DNA from: Parvularculaceae bacterium
Lineage (GTDB): Bacteria > Pseudomonadota > Alphaproteobacteria > Caulobacterales > Parvularculaceae
DNA: 64,000 nt
NCBI GenBank assembly: GCA_021776475.1
Contig: JAJFFV010000005.1
Span: 682,001-746,000 of the forward strand
Reading direction: 5' to 3'
The position numbers and the translations under genes are program-made. Positions 49,787 through 59,842 of the stretch are shown here, one piece after another; within the stretch, counting starts at the first letter, position 1, and every line of letters begins with the position of its first letter. The notes below the pieces were generated by a model that did not search any database, was not told the DNA's origin, and saw only the letters and a program-made list of their open reading frames with translations.

Positions 49787-51931
49787 CTACCCAAGACCTG
49801 CGAGGAATGCCAGCAGGAGGAGTGCGATGATATTGGTTATCTTGATCATCGGGTTCACGGCCGGGCCAGCTGTATCCTTGTACGGATCACCAACAGTATC
49901 GCCGGTGATCGCGGCTTTGTGGGCTTCTGACCCTTTGCCGCCATGGTTACCATCTTCGATATACTTTTTGGCATTGTCCCAGGCACCGCCGCCTGCTGTC
50001 ATCGAGAGAGCGACGAACAGGCCCGTGATGATGACACCCATCAGCATCGCCCCGAGCGCGGACAGCGCTTGTGATGGTCCCGCAACAATCCCGACCAACA
50101 CATAAAGAAGTATTGGGGTCAGAATTGGCAACATCGATGGCACAATCATTTCCTTGATCGCGGCGTTTGTCAGAATAGTAACGGCCTGTGCGTAGTCAGG
50201 TTTCTCCGTGCGCTCCATGATGCCCGGTTTTTCCCTGAACTGTCGGCGAACTTCCTCAACGATAGCGCCCGCTGCACGGCCGACCGATTGCATCGCCATA
50301 GAGCCAAACAGATACGGCAACATGCCGCCGACAAAAAGACCAACGACAACGTATGGGTTCGACAAAGAAAAATCGACAACAATGTCCTGGAAGAAGGGGT
50401 ACAACTCAGCAGAAGATTCTTCAACAAAGTGTTTCAAATCTTCCGTATACGCAGCGAACAAAACCAGTGCACCGAGACCCGCAGAACCAATCGCATAACC
50501 TTTAGTAACCGCTTTGGTCGTGTTCCCTACCGCATCAAGCGTGTCTGTGGTCTTGCGTACTTCCGGATCGAGCTCAGCCATTTCAGCAATGCCGCCGGCA
50601 TTATCCGTCACCGGGCCAAACGCATCAAGCGCGACGATCATGCCGGCGAGCGCCAGCATCGTCGTCACGGCAGTAGCAATCCCATAAAGGCCACCGAGGC
50701 TATAGGTTGCGATGATCCCGACCACAATGACGATTGCCGGAGCCGCTGTTGATTCCATTGCGACCGCTAGGCCCTGAATAACATTTGTCCCATGACCACT
50801 TTCCGATGCCTTCGCAACGGATCGCACCGGGCGAAACCCGGTACCGGTATAATACTCGGTGATCCAGACGATCAGGCCAGTGATCACCAGCCCGACAGCA
50901 CCACACCAGAACAAGCTGCCGCCGGTAAACGTCTTGTCGGCAACGGTGTATGCCTCACCCCAGCCAAGAACGCTTGTCGTGACAAGGAAAAGAGCACCAA
51001 GCGACAAAATGCCGGTTGCGATCAGTCCTTTATAAAGAGCGCCCATAACGTTCGTCGACCCTGGGCTTAACCGCACGGCAAAAGTGCCGGCGATTGATGT
51101 GACAATACACGCAGCACCGATCGCCATGGGATAGAACATGAAGTTTGACACGGTCTCCGCGCCCAAACTGACAAAGAGTATTGAGCCCAGCACCATCGTT
51201 GCAGCGAGGGTGACAACATAGGTCTCGAACAAGTCGGCCGCCATGCCGGCACAATCACCAACATTATCGCCGACATTGTCAGCAATTGTTGCTGGGTTGC
51301 GTGGGTCATCTTCGGGGATCCCAGCTTCAACCTTACCAACCAGATCGCCGCCGACATCTGCACCTTTGGTGAAGATGCCGCCACCAAGACGGGCAAAAAC
51401 CGAAATCAGAGAGGCCCCAAGAGACAACGAGATCAGCCCCGTAACGACGCCGCGGCTTTCTGGGGCGTAGCCCAGCATGCCGGTGAGAAAACCGTAATAT
51501 CCCGCGATCCCGATCAGGGCGAGACCAGCAACCAGCATGCCGGTTACGGCGCCGGACTTGAAAGCGATGTCGAGACCTTTTGCGAGACTGTGCCGGGATG
51601 CTTCGGTGGTGCGCACATTGGCCCGCACAGAAACCAGCATACCGATATATCCGGCCGCCCCTGACAGGACGGCGCCGATGACAAACCCAAGCGGCGGGAC
51701 AAAATCAAACCCAAAAAACAAAAACAGGGCAAATGTTACCGCGACGCCGACAATGGCAATTGTTGTATATTGCTTGTTCAGATAGGCTTGCGCGCCTTCC
51801 TGAATGGCAACAGCAATTTCCTGCATTCGCTCATTACCCTTGGGCGCTGACATCAACCCCCGAATGGTCAAAAACCCGTACAGAACTGCCAGGAAACCCG
51901 CCCCAATGACGAGCCACAACGCTAGAGACAT
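49787..51931 (-). CDS. hppA: K+-independent H+-translocating pyrophosphatase
   Basis: A 714-residue membrane pyrophosphatase with about 16 helices; it pumps H+ using PPi. Substrate residues are in [20 protein letters not shown] (about 186-205), [19 protein letters not shown] follows, and the third site is in [11 protein letters not shown]-like [15 protein letters not shown] near the C-terminus. The Lys in [18 protein letters not shown] marks the K+-independent class (Ala in the K+-dependent class). ATG 51931 has GGAGG 6 nt upstream; the upstream in-frame ATG at 51943 has none. A terminator follows. The soluble pyrophosphatase gene lies about 165 bp upstream on the same strand. Confidence 0.95.
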   Translation of the reverse strand: MSLALWLVIGAGFLAVLYGFLTIRGLMSAPKGNERMQEIAVAIQEGAQAYLNKQYTTIAIVGVAVTFALFLFFGFDFVPPLGFVIGAVLSGAAGYIGMLVSVRANVRTTEASRHSLAKGLDIAFKSGAVTGMLVAGLALIGIAGYYGFLTGMLGYAPESRGVVTGLISLSLGASLISVFARLGGGIFTKGADVGGDLVGKVEAGIPEDDPRNPATIADNVGDNVGDCAGMAADLFETYVVTLAATMVLGSILFVSLGAETVSNFMFYPMAIGAACIVTSIAGTFAVRLSPGSTNVMGALYKGLIATGILSLGALFLVTTSVLGWGEAYTVADKTFTGGSLFWCGAVGLVITGLIVWITEYYTGTGFRPVRSVAKASESGHGTNVIQGLAVAMESTAAPAIVIVVGIIATYSLGGLYGIATAVTTMLALAGMIVALDAFGPVTDNAGGIAEMAELDPEVRKTTDTLDAVGNTTKAVTKGYAIGSAGLGALVLFAAYTEDLKHFVEESSAELYPFFQDIVVDFSLSNPYVVVGLFVGGMLPYLFGSMAMQSVGRAAGAIVEEVRRQFREKPGIMERTEKPDYAQAVTILTNAAIKEMIVPSMLPILTPILLYVLVGIVAGPSQALSALGAMLMGVIITGLFVALSMTAGGGAWDNAKKYIEDGNHGGKGSEAHKAAITGDTVGDPYKDTAGPAVNPMIKITNIIALLLLAFLAGLG

Positions 51932-52095
51932 GTAATCCTCCAAAATAATTTTCTTTTGCTAGATGGGCGGTGACAGACCTTGCCCTTCGGATCAAGTCCG
52001 GAAACTGGCAAAGCCCGCAGGTGAAATCAACAAGAAAGGTTGGTAGAGCTATGAAATGAAGGCCAGAGCGGTTTGTTTATTCGCGACAAGCTCTG

Positions 52096-52623
52096 TTATT
52101 CTGAATAAGCAGTAACACCTTCCCTAATCAGACGCATGGCCTCTTCTCTACCCCGCCATTCCTTCACTTTAACCCATTTGCCGGGCTCCAGGTCCTTATA
52201 GTGCTCGAAGAAATGCTGGATGCGATCGAGCATGATTTGCTGAACGTCGTTGTAATCATCGATATTGTCATAGTAGCGGGTCAATTTGGGGTGCGGCGCT
52301 GCCAGGATTTTTTCATCGAGACCGGCCTCATCTTCCATGATCAAAACACCCAATGGGCGGGCCCGCAGAACGGCGCCGGGTACCAGTGCGCGATTTGCCA
52401 GACACATAACATCGACGGCATCGCCATCGTTGGAGAGAGTGCGGGGGATAAAACCGTAGTTACAGGGATAGCGCATCGCGGTGTAGATGAAGCGGTCGAC
52501 AAACATCGCCCCGGAGGCCTTGTCGATCTCATACTTGATAGGCTCACCGCCAAGGGGGACTTCTATGACGACATGAATATCTTCCGGCGGGTTTGGCCCG
52601 GCATCAATTTTGGAGAGATCCAT
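52096..52623 (-). CDS. ppa: Soluble inorganic pyrophosphatase (family I)
   Basis: A 175-residue hexameric pyrophosphatase that drives PPi-releasing reactions by hydrolysis. Active-site parts are VVIEVPLGGEPIKYEID (about 18-34), RFIYTAMRYPCNYGFIP (about 44-60), and the metal-binding DGDAVDVMCLA (about 65-75) with the family Asp residues, then KWVKVKEWRGREEA. ATG 52623 with AGGA 9 nt upstream is chosen over a longer frame. With hppA next to it, the cell has both a heat-wasting and an energy-conserving PPi route at one locus. Confidence 0.95.
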   Translation of the reverse strand: MDLSKIDAGPNPPEDIHVVIEVPLGGEPIKYEIDKASGAMFVDRFIYTAMRYPCNYGFIPRTLSNDGDAVDVMCLANRALVPGAVLRARPLGVLIMEDEAGLDEKILAAPHPKLTRYYDNIDDYNDVQQIMLDRIQHFFEHYKDLEPGKWVKVKEWRGREEAMRLIREGVTAYSE

Positions 52624-52765
52624 GATTTCAATTCCTGTCTGTGGAAACCGGCGGTTTATGACCTTTCTGCCGCAGTGCAGCAAGAGTAAATTTAGCCACA
52701 CCCTATTCCCTGCCGTCGCTCAGTCAGTTACTATATTTGACTGACCTAATTGGAAACACTCAAAA

Positions 52766-53230
52766 ATGCGCTTTGTTGTTGCTCTAGTTTTTGCTCTTCT
52801 TATTTTTGGTTCTGGCGCCCGGGCCGAAGTGGCTGATATTCAGCTCGTCAGCTTCACCGCTGAATGGTGCCCGAACTGCAAAGTCCTTAATCCGAAGATG
52901 GAACAAGCCCTTGATCGGTTTTCTCCGTCCGAGGTTGAGCATGTGGTTCTTGATATGACCGATGATACAGCACGTTTTGCGTCATATGACCTGGTCGATG
53001 GGACTATTTTGGCGGGCGTTTATGGTGATTATCTCGGTCTGACGGGCATCGGAATCTTAACCGCTCCGGACTCGGGAGAAAAAATTGGCTGTATTGACCG
53101 CGAACATTCGGTCGAGGAAATTGTCAGCATCATTAGCAAAGCGCGTGAAATAGTGCTCACACAGGCGCCATTGCAACGACAGACCGGTCTTGGAGACTGT
53201 CCCGCAGCAAACGACAAAATCGCCCTTTAA
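52766..53230 (+). CDS. Thioredoxin-fold exported protein
   Basis: A 154-residue protein with a signal peptide MRFVVALVFALLIFGSGARA cleaved after ARA (20), followed by a thioredoxin-like domain. The redox motif is Cys35-Pro-Asn-Cys38 in FTAEWCPNCKVL. Two more cysteines (IGCID and GDCPAAND) lie further on. A role in periplasmic disulfide or cytochrome maturation is possible. It is convergent with the lysozyme-like gene; the stop codons overlap by 4 nt. No partner gene is adjacent. Confidence 0.82.
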   Translation: MRFVVALVFALLIFGSGARAEVADIQLVSFTAEWCPNCKVLNPKMEQALDRFSPSEVEHVVLDMTDDTARFASYDLVDGTILAGVYGDYLGLTGIGILTAPDSGEKIGCIDREHSVEEIVSIISKAREIVLTQAPLQRQTGLGDCPAANDKIAL

Positions 53231-53862
53231 GAAGTCAGGAACAGCGCGCGTTCTCTCTGCCGCCGGTCGGTCAGGTGTTCAAGAACAACGCCGCCGCTAC
53301 GATTGTGAGTGAGAAACGCATCAGCCGCACCCGAAATATCACCGTCGTTAAACTTCACATGCACTTGCGAGCCGCCGAAGCCACCTGCCCCCAAATTATA
53401 GGCCAGTGATACCATGGCGGAGAACTGATTTTCCGTAGCAGGACGGGTTAGTGTTTTTCGTACAACGTCTTCTGCCTGGCCAACATCCTGCCGCAAAAGT
53501 CGATCTGCTTGATCCTCCGTGATGGTCCGCGGCTCGCCCGAGCGCATTTGATGAGCATACCCGATATAAAGTTTGCCGCCGGCCTCATATGCTTCAAGCC
53601 GCAAACCTTCTGACATCTTGATGATGTCCAGACCTGCTTTATTGATTCGAATATTGGCGTTTGCGGTCGGACTATCTGGATCTGCGGTAGATGCAGCAGC
53701 AAAAACTCTTTTCTTGAGATGGCAGGCCGCAGTCTCGGCAAAAGCGAAGCCGCGATCGCTGACACCGGTAAGCCAGGACGGGGCCCCGTAGCGCGCTCCT
53801 GCGAGCCAGAAAAATCCCAAAAACACGATCCATAACAGGGATGTAACCCAAAACTTTTTCAT
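53227..53862 (-). CDS. GH24 lysozyme-like membrane protein with altered catalytic site
   Basis: A 211-residue protein with a basic start, an uncleaved-looking helix (about 5-22), a linker, and a T4-type lysozyme domain from about residue 74. The catalytic Glu is Glu85 in SEGLRLEAY. By alignment with T4 lysozyme (Glu11, Asp20, Thr26) the Asp position is Ala94 and the Thr position Tyr99, and the usual IGxGH reads IGYAH. The remainder (TITEDQADRLLRQDV, VSLAYNLGAG) is well conserved. It may be a peptidoglycan-binding protein or have a changed mechanism. ATG 53862 has GAGG 6 nt upstream. It is anchored in the inner membrane facing the periplasm. Confidence 0.78.
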   Translation of the reverse strand: MKKFWVTSLLWIVFLGFFWLAGARYGAPSWLTGVSDRGFAFAETAACHLKKRVFAAASTADPDSPTANANIRINKAGLDIIKMSEGLRLEAYEAGGKLYIGYAHQMRSGEPRTITEDQADRLLRQDVGQAEDVVRKTLTRPATENQFSAMVSLAYNLGAGGFGGSQVHVKFNDGDISGAADAFLTHNRSGGVVLEHLTDRRQRERALFLTS

Positions 53863-53941
53863 ACTCGTCCTCTTTCGACCCGCTGCCGCGTTTATGCCCA
53901 CGTGGCGCCCTCAAAAAACAAATGGACTTCAACCACATATA

Positions 53942-54613
53942 TCAAGAATGGAATTTCACAAATGCCTCGATCGGCATTCTTGATGTCTCCAACCTGTTGA
54001 CGGCGGCCTCTTGGTCAGCAAACCCGAGAGCCATACCGCAAAACAGCATTCTTTCCTCTGGCATCTCGAAATAACGTCCGACCGTTTTGTGAAAAACCGC
54101 CCACGCCTCCTGCATACAGGTGGCCATCCCCCTTTCGACCGCGAGCAACGCAATGGTTTGTATGAACATGCCGAGATGCGCCCACTGATTTTGGGCCATT
54201 TGCCTATCGATAGAAAAGAACAATCCGACGGGTGCGTCAAAAAACTCGTAGTTACGGGCCATCTGCATCACTCTGCCGAGCTTATCCTCACGGCTGATGC
54301 CGAGCAGCGCATACATGTCAGCAGCAACCTGGCGCTGCCTTGTTTTGTAAGGCGCCGACAGCGCCGCTGGATAAATCGGATATTCAGTACCCTCCCCATC
54401 TGGGCAGCGTGCCATCGCACCTTTTATACATGCCTTCAAATCCCTCAGTGCTTCGTCGCTGACGACATCGACAAACCATGGTTGCAGATTGCCACCCGAC
54501 GGGGCACGTGATGCCTGCGCCAGAATGTCTCGGATCAGTTCAGCCGGAACTTTCTTGTTCAAAAAGGCACGTGTCGATTTGCGTGAGGCAACCGCGTCGC
54601 TAACAGAGATCAT
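53942..54613 (-). CDS. Nitroreductase-family flavoprotein
   Basis: A 223-residue FMN-dependent nitroreductase. Motifs: the FMN phosphate-binding RKSTRAFLNKKVP (11-23), ASRAPSGGNLQPWFVDVV (about 34-51, key part PSGGNLQPW), and near the C-terminus MLFCGMALGFADQEAAVNRLE with the FMN-contact GMALGF. It would reduce quinones, nitro-aromatics or flavin-like substrates with NAD(P)H. It overlaps the upstream membrane-protein gene by 4 nt, so they share a transcript. The natural substrate is unknown. Confidence 0.9.
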   Translation of the reverse strand: MISVSDAVASRKSTRAFLNKKVPAELIRDILAQASRAPSGGNLQPWFVDVVSDEALRDLKACIKGAMARCPDGEGTEYPIYPAALSAPYKTRQRQVAADMYALLGISREDKLGRVMQMARNYEFFDAPVGLFFSIDRQMAQNQWAHLGMFIQTIALLAVERGMATCMQEAWAVFHKTVGRYFEMPEERMLFCGMALGFADQEAAVNRLETSRMPIEAFVKFHS

Positions 54614-55167
54614 CCCTCTGCCATTTGCGTCTCGTCCGTGACCTCAGGGGCTGGCAGGCTTATTTCTGTCTCTGTTTTGGCCAGGTGATTATTGTTGACA
54701 TAGGTCGCGCCAAAATAGCAAACGCCAACGGCGATGAGGTAGCCAGCCAAAATGCTGCTGTGATCGCGTGCAAATTTACTAACGATCTGCAAACGAACTG
54801 CTTTCCAAACCAGGAAGACAATTCCAATTGGCCAGGCAATGGACAGACCGGAGCTCTTTACCCCATCAACAAACCCTTCACGGCTCGCAATCCCAAGACC
54901 GCTTGCTGCGACGGCTGAAGCGCTGGCCGCGTAGGCAACAAGCGCGTGAACTGACCATTTCGGCAACTCAAAGTTGAAGCGATCATTCAACAAACCCTGT
55001 GCCGCGGAGAAAATCTGATCCGAAAGCACCGCATAGAATTTTCCCATAGTTGAAAAGGGAGCCTGCCAATTCGTGCTGACGCCCCAAAACTCGTAGAGAA
55101 GGCCAGTCAGCGCAAACACATTGACGCCGACTGTCAGCGCCACCCAAATAATTGCCAAAAGTCTCAT
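54610..55167 (-). CDS. Polytopic membrane protein, function unknown
   Basis: A 185-residue protein with about four hydrophobic segments (roughly 3-25, 76-95, 105-125, 143-160), and a hydrophilic C-terminus EISLPAPEVTDETQMAEG. No domain is recognised. Its ATG and the preceding 390-bp gap place it first in a two-gene transcript with the nitroreductase (ATGA overlap). The link to the flavoprotein may be chance or a redox partnership. Confidence 0.65.
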   Translation of the reverse strand: MRLLAIIWVALTVGVNVFALTGLLYEFWGVSTNWQAPFSTMGKFYAVLSDQIFSAAQGLLNDRFNFELPKWSVHALVAYAASASAVAASGLGIASREGFVDGVKSSGLSIAWPIGIVFLVWKAVRLQIVSKFARDHSSILAGYLIAVGVCYFGATYVNNNHLAKTETEISLPAPEVTDETQMAEG

Positions 55168-55557
55168 AATACACCGCCCAACATTTTCCGGTTAACGACG
55201 ATTGGACCGCGAAAACAGCCTGTGGTCAACCTCCAAAACCGAACCGCCTCTTGCGTGGGCAATTGCTCAATTTTGGCATAACTTGCTATTTTTATTCAGT
55301 TTGGTTCTGAAAAAAATATCGGCCCTTTGAATCCGCTTATAGAATTCAGGTCGAATTTCTTTGGGCAGCGGCAAAATGATCGCGCCGCTGGCGTGACGAT
55401 CAACATCACCTCTCTTCCAATTCCCGATCAACTACATGTATACAGTCAGCGTCAATCGTACGTTTACGGACCGACCACCATTCAGCAGCAAATGGGATCC
55501 AGCCATTGTTGCCCCAACGCCCGCAATCCGCCGGGCTTTTCACCTGCCTCGAGGCCG
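55168..55557. other. Intergenic stretch upstream of the membrane-protein gene
   Basis: It separates the membrane-protein/nitroreductase transcript from oligopeptidase B, both on the minus strand. No gene is convincing: plus-strand frames here (for example from 55327) run antisense into the oligopeptidase gene and have no ribosome binding site. A promoter for 55167 should lie at its left end. Confidence 0.4.
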
Positions 55558-57780
55558 TTATTCGGAATGGCTTACGGGTTTCTTGCCCTCAAGACCGAAA
55601 AGCTCAAGAGCGAAAGCATAAAGATGCGCCCGCTCCTCCAGTCGTTCGAACCGGGCGGCTGAACCGCCATGTCCGGCAGACATATTCATCCGTAACAGGA
55701 ATGGCCCACCCGTTGCCTCATCCCGCAGACGAGCAACCCATTTCGACATTTCCCAGTACGTGACACGATAGTCAGCGAGGCCTCCAGTTGCCAGGATTGG
55801 CGGATAGGACATACCTTGGCCGATATTGTCATAAGGGGAGTATGACGCGATCCAGTCATAACCTTCTTTGGTGCGGATCGGATCACCCCATTCTGGCCAT
55901 TCCGGCGGCGTCAGCGGCAGGCTTTCGTCAGAAATCGTGTTGATTACATCCACAAACGGGACCGCAGCAAGAACACCGGCGAAGAGATCCGGCTGCAGAT
56001 TAACCGCAGCGCCCACGAGCAGGCCCCCAGCAGAACCGCCATAGATGATAATGTTGCCCTTGGTTGTATACCCTTTTTCGATCAAGGCTTCTCCGGAGCG
56101 GACAAAATCCGTGAACGTGTTCATTTTCTTGCCAAGCTTGCCGTCAAGATACCATCCTTGCCCTTTGGCAGAACCCCCACGGACGTGGGACAGGGCATAG
56201 ATGACACCGCGATCCACCAGAGACAGAATGCTGGTCGAGAACCCGTCGTCGATATACGAGCCGTATGATCCATAGCCGTACAGTAGCACGGGTGCGGACC
56301 CATCAAGCGGCGTTTGTTTCAGGCGAATAATTACAACCGGAATTTCGGCGCCGTCATCAGCTACTGCGTCTATGCGCTCGACGACATATAAATCCGGATT
56401 GTGGCCGCTGGGTACTTCCTGCACCTTGCGCACCGTGCGCGCGCCGGTTGCCATATTATAGTCGACTGTTTCAGCCGGCCGCGACATACTTTCATAGTCG
56501 TAGCGGAGCGTAACCGTGTCGTATTCGCGGCCATCTGAAAAATAGACGCTATACGCTGCTTCATCGAAGGTGATCTCACGCTCATGGCCATCATAATCCG
56601 CGATGACAATGCGCGGGCGCGCATCCTTGCGTTCTGATCGAACCATATAGTCTTTGAACGTGGTCAGACCGCTGATCATTGTGCCCACTTCATACGGCAC
56701 GACGTCTTCCCAGTTTTCGCGTGCGGTGGCTGCAACTGGTGTCTTCATGATCTTGAAGTCGACTGCGCCATCCTTGTTGGTGCGGATGAAGAACCAGTCA
56801 TCGTGATGATCGATATAATATTCCTGATCGACTACGCGGGGCGCGAAGATCACCGGCTTGGCGGTTGGATCGTTGGCTGGAATGAGCTGGTATTCATTCG
56901 TCACCTGGTCGCCGGCATAAATGATGATATAGGCAGCGCTGGTTGTTTTACCAACCGAGAGGAACATCCCGTCATCGGCTTCTTCGTAAACCAGGCGGTC
57001 TTCCGCAGGGCTTGTGCCCAAGAAGTGGTGTTTGATCCGCTTAGGGCGCTGATTGTCATCCCGCTCGATATAGAAAAAGCTTTTGGAATCAGCAGCCCAG
57101 ATCGCATCGCCATCAGTGCTTTCAATCGGTTCACCAATATCTTCGCCTGTTGCGACATCACGCACCTGCAATGTGTAATACTCAGAACCGAGACGGTCCG
57201 TGGCGTGGACAATCAGCTTGTGATCGGGAGAATTGTTGACACTGCCGATGGAAAAGAAATCACTGTCGCCGGCTTCTTTGTCGCCATCGAACAAAACTGT
57301 TTCCGCGCCGCCGCCGCGCGGCTGGCGCGCATAGATACGGTAGTTGCCGCCTTCGCGGAATTTTGAGAAATATTCGAAATCGCCATCCGGGGTTGGCACC
57401 GACGAATCGTCTTCCTTGATCCGGCCTCGCATCTCGGCAACCAGGGTTTTTCGTAAATCATCCAAATCGGCAGTGGATGCCTCGTAATAGGCAACTTCCG
57501 CTTGCAGGTGCTCGCGGATGTCAGCGCGCAGGATCGACGGATCACGCAACACGTCTTGCCAGTTGTCGTCCTTCATCCATGCATAGTTATCAACGCGGGT
57601 GACGCCATGTTGGGTAATTTCCTTTGGCTCCTTGCGCGCGACAGGCGCGGACAGTTCAGCCGTCTTTCCGGTAACCGATATTTTGGTTTGATTTACCACT
57701 TCTGTTTCCTTGTTTACTTCTCCGCATGCAGCAACTCCAAGCGCGGCGGCGACCGCGAAAAGAAATCTCAACCCATTCAT
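55558..57780 (-). CDS. ptrB: Oligopeptidase B (S9A prolyl-oligopeptidase family), lipoprotein
   Basis: A 740-residue serine peptidase that cuts after basic residues in short peptides. It begins with a lipoprotein signal MNGLRFLFAVAAALGVAAC (lipobox VAAC, Cys19). A seven-bladed beta-propeller (about 70-470) precedes the alpha/beta-hydrolase domain. The catalytic triad is Ser583 in GGSAGG, Asp670 in GGLADYRVTYWE and His704 in AGHGG. VLLYGYGSYGSY and HVRGGSAKGQGWY are typical of the family. The lipid anchor implies the periplasm or outer membrane, unlike cytosolic E. coli PtrB. GGAGG precedes the ATG by 7 nt. Confidence 0.92.
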   Translation of the reverse strand: MNGLRFLFAVAAALGVAACGEVNKETEVVNQTKISVTGKTAELSAPVARKEPKEITQHGVTRVDNYAWMKDDNWQDVLRDPSILRADIREHLQAEVAYYEASTADLDDLRKTLVAEMRGRIKEDDSSVPTPDGDFEYFSKFREGGNYRIYARQPRGGGAETVLFDGDKEAGDSDFFSIGSVNNSPDHKLIVHATDRLGSEYYTLQVRDVATGEDIGEPIESTDGDAIWAADSKSFFYIERDDNQRPKRIKHHFLGTSPAEDRLVYEEADDGMFLSVGKTTSAAYIIIYAGDQVTNEYQLIPANDPTAKPVIFAPRVVDQEYYIDHHDDWFFIRTNKDGAVDFKIMKTPVAATARENWEDVVPYEVGTMISGLTTFKDYMVRSERKDARPRIVIADYDGHEREITFDEAAYSVYFSDGREYDTVTLRYDYESMSRPAETVDYNMATGARTVRKVQEVPSGHNPDLYVVERIDAVADDGAEIPVVIIRLKQTPLDGSAPVLLYGYGSYGSYIDDGFSTSILSLVDRGVIYALSHVRGGSAKGQGWYLDGKLGKKMNTFTDFVRSGEALIEKGYTTKGNIIIYGGSAGGLLVGAAVNLQPDLFAGVLAAVPFVDVINTISDESLPLTPPEWPEWGDPIRTKEGYDWIASYSPYDNIGQGMSYPPILATGGLADYRVTYWEMSKWVARLRDEATGGPFLLRMNMSAGHGGSAARFERLEERAHLYAFALELFGLEGKKPVSHSE

Positions 57781-57852
57781 GATGTGCCCTCCATAAACTC
57801 AGACATCTACGCGTGAACTAAAGGATATCCGGTCACGGGACCAGTACGTTTT

Positions 57853-59673
57853 TTAATCCTGAGATGCGGAAACTTCCATCAACTCGCGGAGGTTTTTGTC
57901 GTTGTTCAAGAAATAAATCTGTTGATCACCAATCTTCATGGTTCGGAAAGTGATCGTTCCTGCCGTGATATCACCGTCTTTGATACGCTCAAGGAAGTCC
58001 TCATAGGCCTCCTTGGTTGAGAGCTCCAGATAGTCACCGAATGCCTGTTGCCATCCCCCGTTATTTTGAAACAACAGCCGTATATTGACGTTGTTCGCCC
58101 GTGGATAACCCATAAAAAGGACATATTGCGGCGTATCGGATTCGAATATGCGGGTCTCAAGCAAAATGCACTCGGCCTCGTCCGTGTCGCGGCACTCGTA
58201 TTGCAGCAACCCCTCCTGTTCAGCATACACAACGAAACTGAGGTCGAGGATTGTGTTTTCAGGCACCAGCGTCAATCGGCCGTCAGCAATTGCGGCTTCA
58301 AACCTGTCTTCGTCCCGCACGACTTCTCGGCGGAAGCCGTATCGATTTTCCGCCGCCTCGACACGGGCGATCTGGCCGAGTATTTTTTCACGCGCCGGCA
58401 AGGTCTCATCCGTTTTCAGATTTGCCAACGCCGTCTTGCCGACTTTCCCAAGCTCGAACTGGAAATAGGCATAGTCAAAAGTTTCAGCGTCAAGGCGGCC
58501 ATCTTTCAACCGGGCAATCTGGTCGTCAGCAGTCATTTGCCAGGTGTTAAGTACCGGTGTCTGGACGAGAACAGCAACAACGAACAGCGCACCAGCCAGC
58601 CAGATATTTGCCTGCCGCAGAAAGCCATAGCCGGATGACAAAAGTGTACTGATGAACCAGACCACAGCGTATGCTGCAGCAAAAAGAACCAGGATCAGGG
58701 CATAAATTCGGGCAACCGTGAGGCCGTATTCAGACAGTCGCAGATACATTGCATAGAGAGCGAAGGCCGCAAGCAATGGCAAGACCCAGGATTGAAGGCG
58801 TACTGACCAGCGCAAAGCAAAATTTTCCGGCCTTCCCTCTTCTCCGATAACCGCGTTTGAGAAAACAATAGCTGCGACGATTGCGGAGACCATCAAAGAC
58901 GCAGCGCTCCAGCCATCCCAAAGCTTATCGAGCCCTTGGACCAGAGCCGAAACTGCAAACAGTAACGTTGCCGCCATCAGTACTGGAGAGAGCACGCGCA
59001 ATAACGCAAACAAAACATTACGTAGAGCAAGGACAATCCCTTCGCGTTCCCGAACAATCCCTATCGCGACCGCACTGGCCCCAAATGTTGCTGGAAGGGC
59101 AAAGGATTCGTCAAAAAACAAATCGGCGAAGAAATCTATGGAGATGAGATTGAATAAGGCGGCCCAGATACCGAGCACGGCCCAAACGGCAAGCGTAAAC
59201 AACCCAGCGGAAATCGTAATAACCGGCAGGTTCCAGGCGAATTCGAATAACGATGGATAATGATTAACTCTTGCGCGGCGCTCAAACACCGTTCGGAAGA
59301 ACGGTGGTGCGATATAACAGATAACTAGATTGGCCCAGACGCTGACCAGAAGCACTTGCGGTGTGATCTCGCCGGGATCCCCGAATGCTGCCTCGGCCAG
59401 CATATAGAGCAACGCTGTTGCAGCGCCTAGAATAATGGAAAACAACGCAGATGGTATCCGTGTCGCCTTGGTGCTGGTCAGGAAATGGGCGCTGGGCGCC
59501 ACCAGGGCAAAAATGAACCCGGCTATCAGCAGCGGTGAGTTGATATCCTCACCTGCCAGTTCAACCAGACCATAAAGGGCAAGACCTTGAATGATTCCCG
59601 GGAGCAGGAACAAAAGCGCCGCCTCCCGCGGCGACCCGTAGATGTTGTGTTTGCGATCTGTCTGGTCCGGCAT
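57853..59673 (-). CDS. DUF4153-family membrane protein
   Basis: A 606-residue protein with about twelve membrane helices in its first 390 residues (starting near 18) and a soluble C-terminal domain of about 200 residues, which holds ILDLSFVVYAEQEGLLQYEC and a second conserved part YVLFMGYPRANNVNIRLLF. This is the arrangement of DUF4153 proteins. GAGGAG lies before the ATG. Function is unknown in the family. It is between the oligopeptidase gene (73-nt gap) and aceA, and on the same strand as both. Confidence 0.85.
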   Translation of the reverse strand: MPDQTDRKHNIYGSPREAALLFLLPGIIQGLALYGLVELAGEDINSPLLIAGFIFALVAPSAHFLTSTKATRIPSALFSIILGAATALLYMLAEAAFGDPGEITPQVLLVSVWANLVICYIAPPFFRTVFERRARVNHYPSLFEFAWNLPVITISAGLFTLAVWAVLGIWAALFNLISIDFFADLFFDESFALPATFGASAVAIGIVREREGIVLALRNVLFALLRVLSPVLMAATLLFAVSALVQGLDKLWDGWSAASLMVSAIVAAIVFSNAVIGEEGRPENFALRWSVRLQSWVLPLLAAFALYAMYLRLSEYGLTVARIYALILVLFAAAYAVVWFISTLLSSGYGFLRQANIWLAGALFVVAVLVQTPVLNTWQMTADDQIARLKDGRLDAETFDYAYFQFELGKVGKTALANLKTDETLPAREKILGQIARVEAAENRYGFRREVVRDEDRFEAAIADGRLTLVPENTILDLSFVVYAEQEGLLQYECRDTDEAECILLETRIFESDTPQYVLFMGYPRANNVNIRLLFQNNGGWQQAFGDYLELSTKEAYEDFLERIKDGDITAGTITFRTMKIGDQQIYFLNNDKNLRELMEVSASQD

Positions 59674-59742
59674 TCTTCTTGCTCCTCGTCAGGAAGCACC
59701 AGAATGCCCTTTTTACTGACCAAAATGAAGCAACTTTACGAC

Positions 59743-59776
59743 AAAAAACCGCCCGCTGGTACTCAGCGGGCGGTTT
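59743..59776 (-). terminator. Strong rho-independent terminator after aceA
   Basis: On the minus strand AAACCGCCCGCT (59776-59765) pairs perfectly with AGCGGGCGGTTT (59757-59746), followed by TTTTTT-like bases ending at 59743. It lies about 65 nt past the isocitrate lyase stop codon. Confidence 0.9.
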
Positions 59777-59842
59777 CGGGGAAGGAGGACCAACTCCAGG
59801 GCACGGCGTTGATACTCCCCCAACACCGATTAATGTGGTTTG

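Noticed and set aside
55327-55662. A 111-codon plus-strand frame between two transcripts
   Set aside because: It runs antisense into oligopeptidase B, lacks a ribosome binding site and has no recognisable family.
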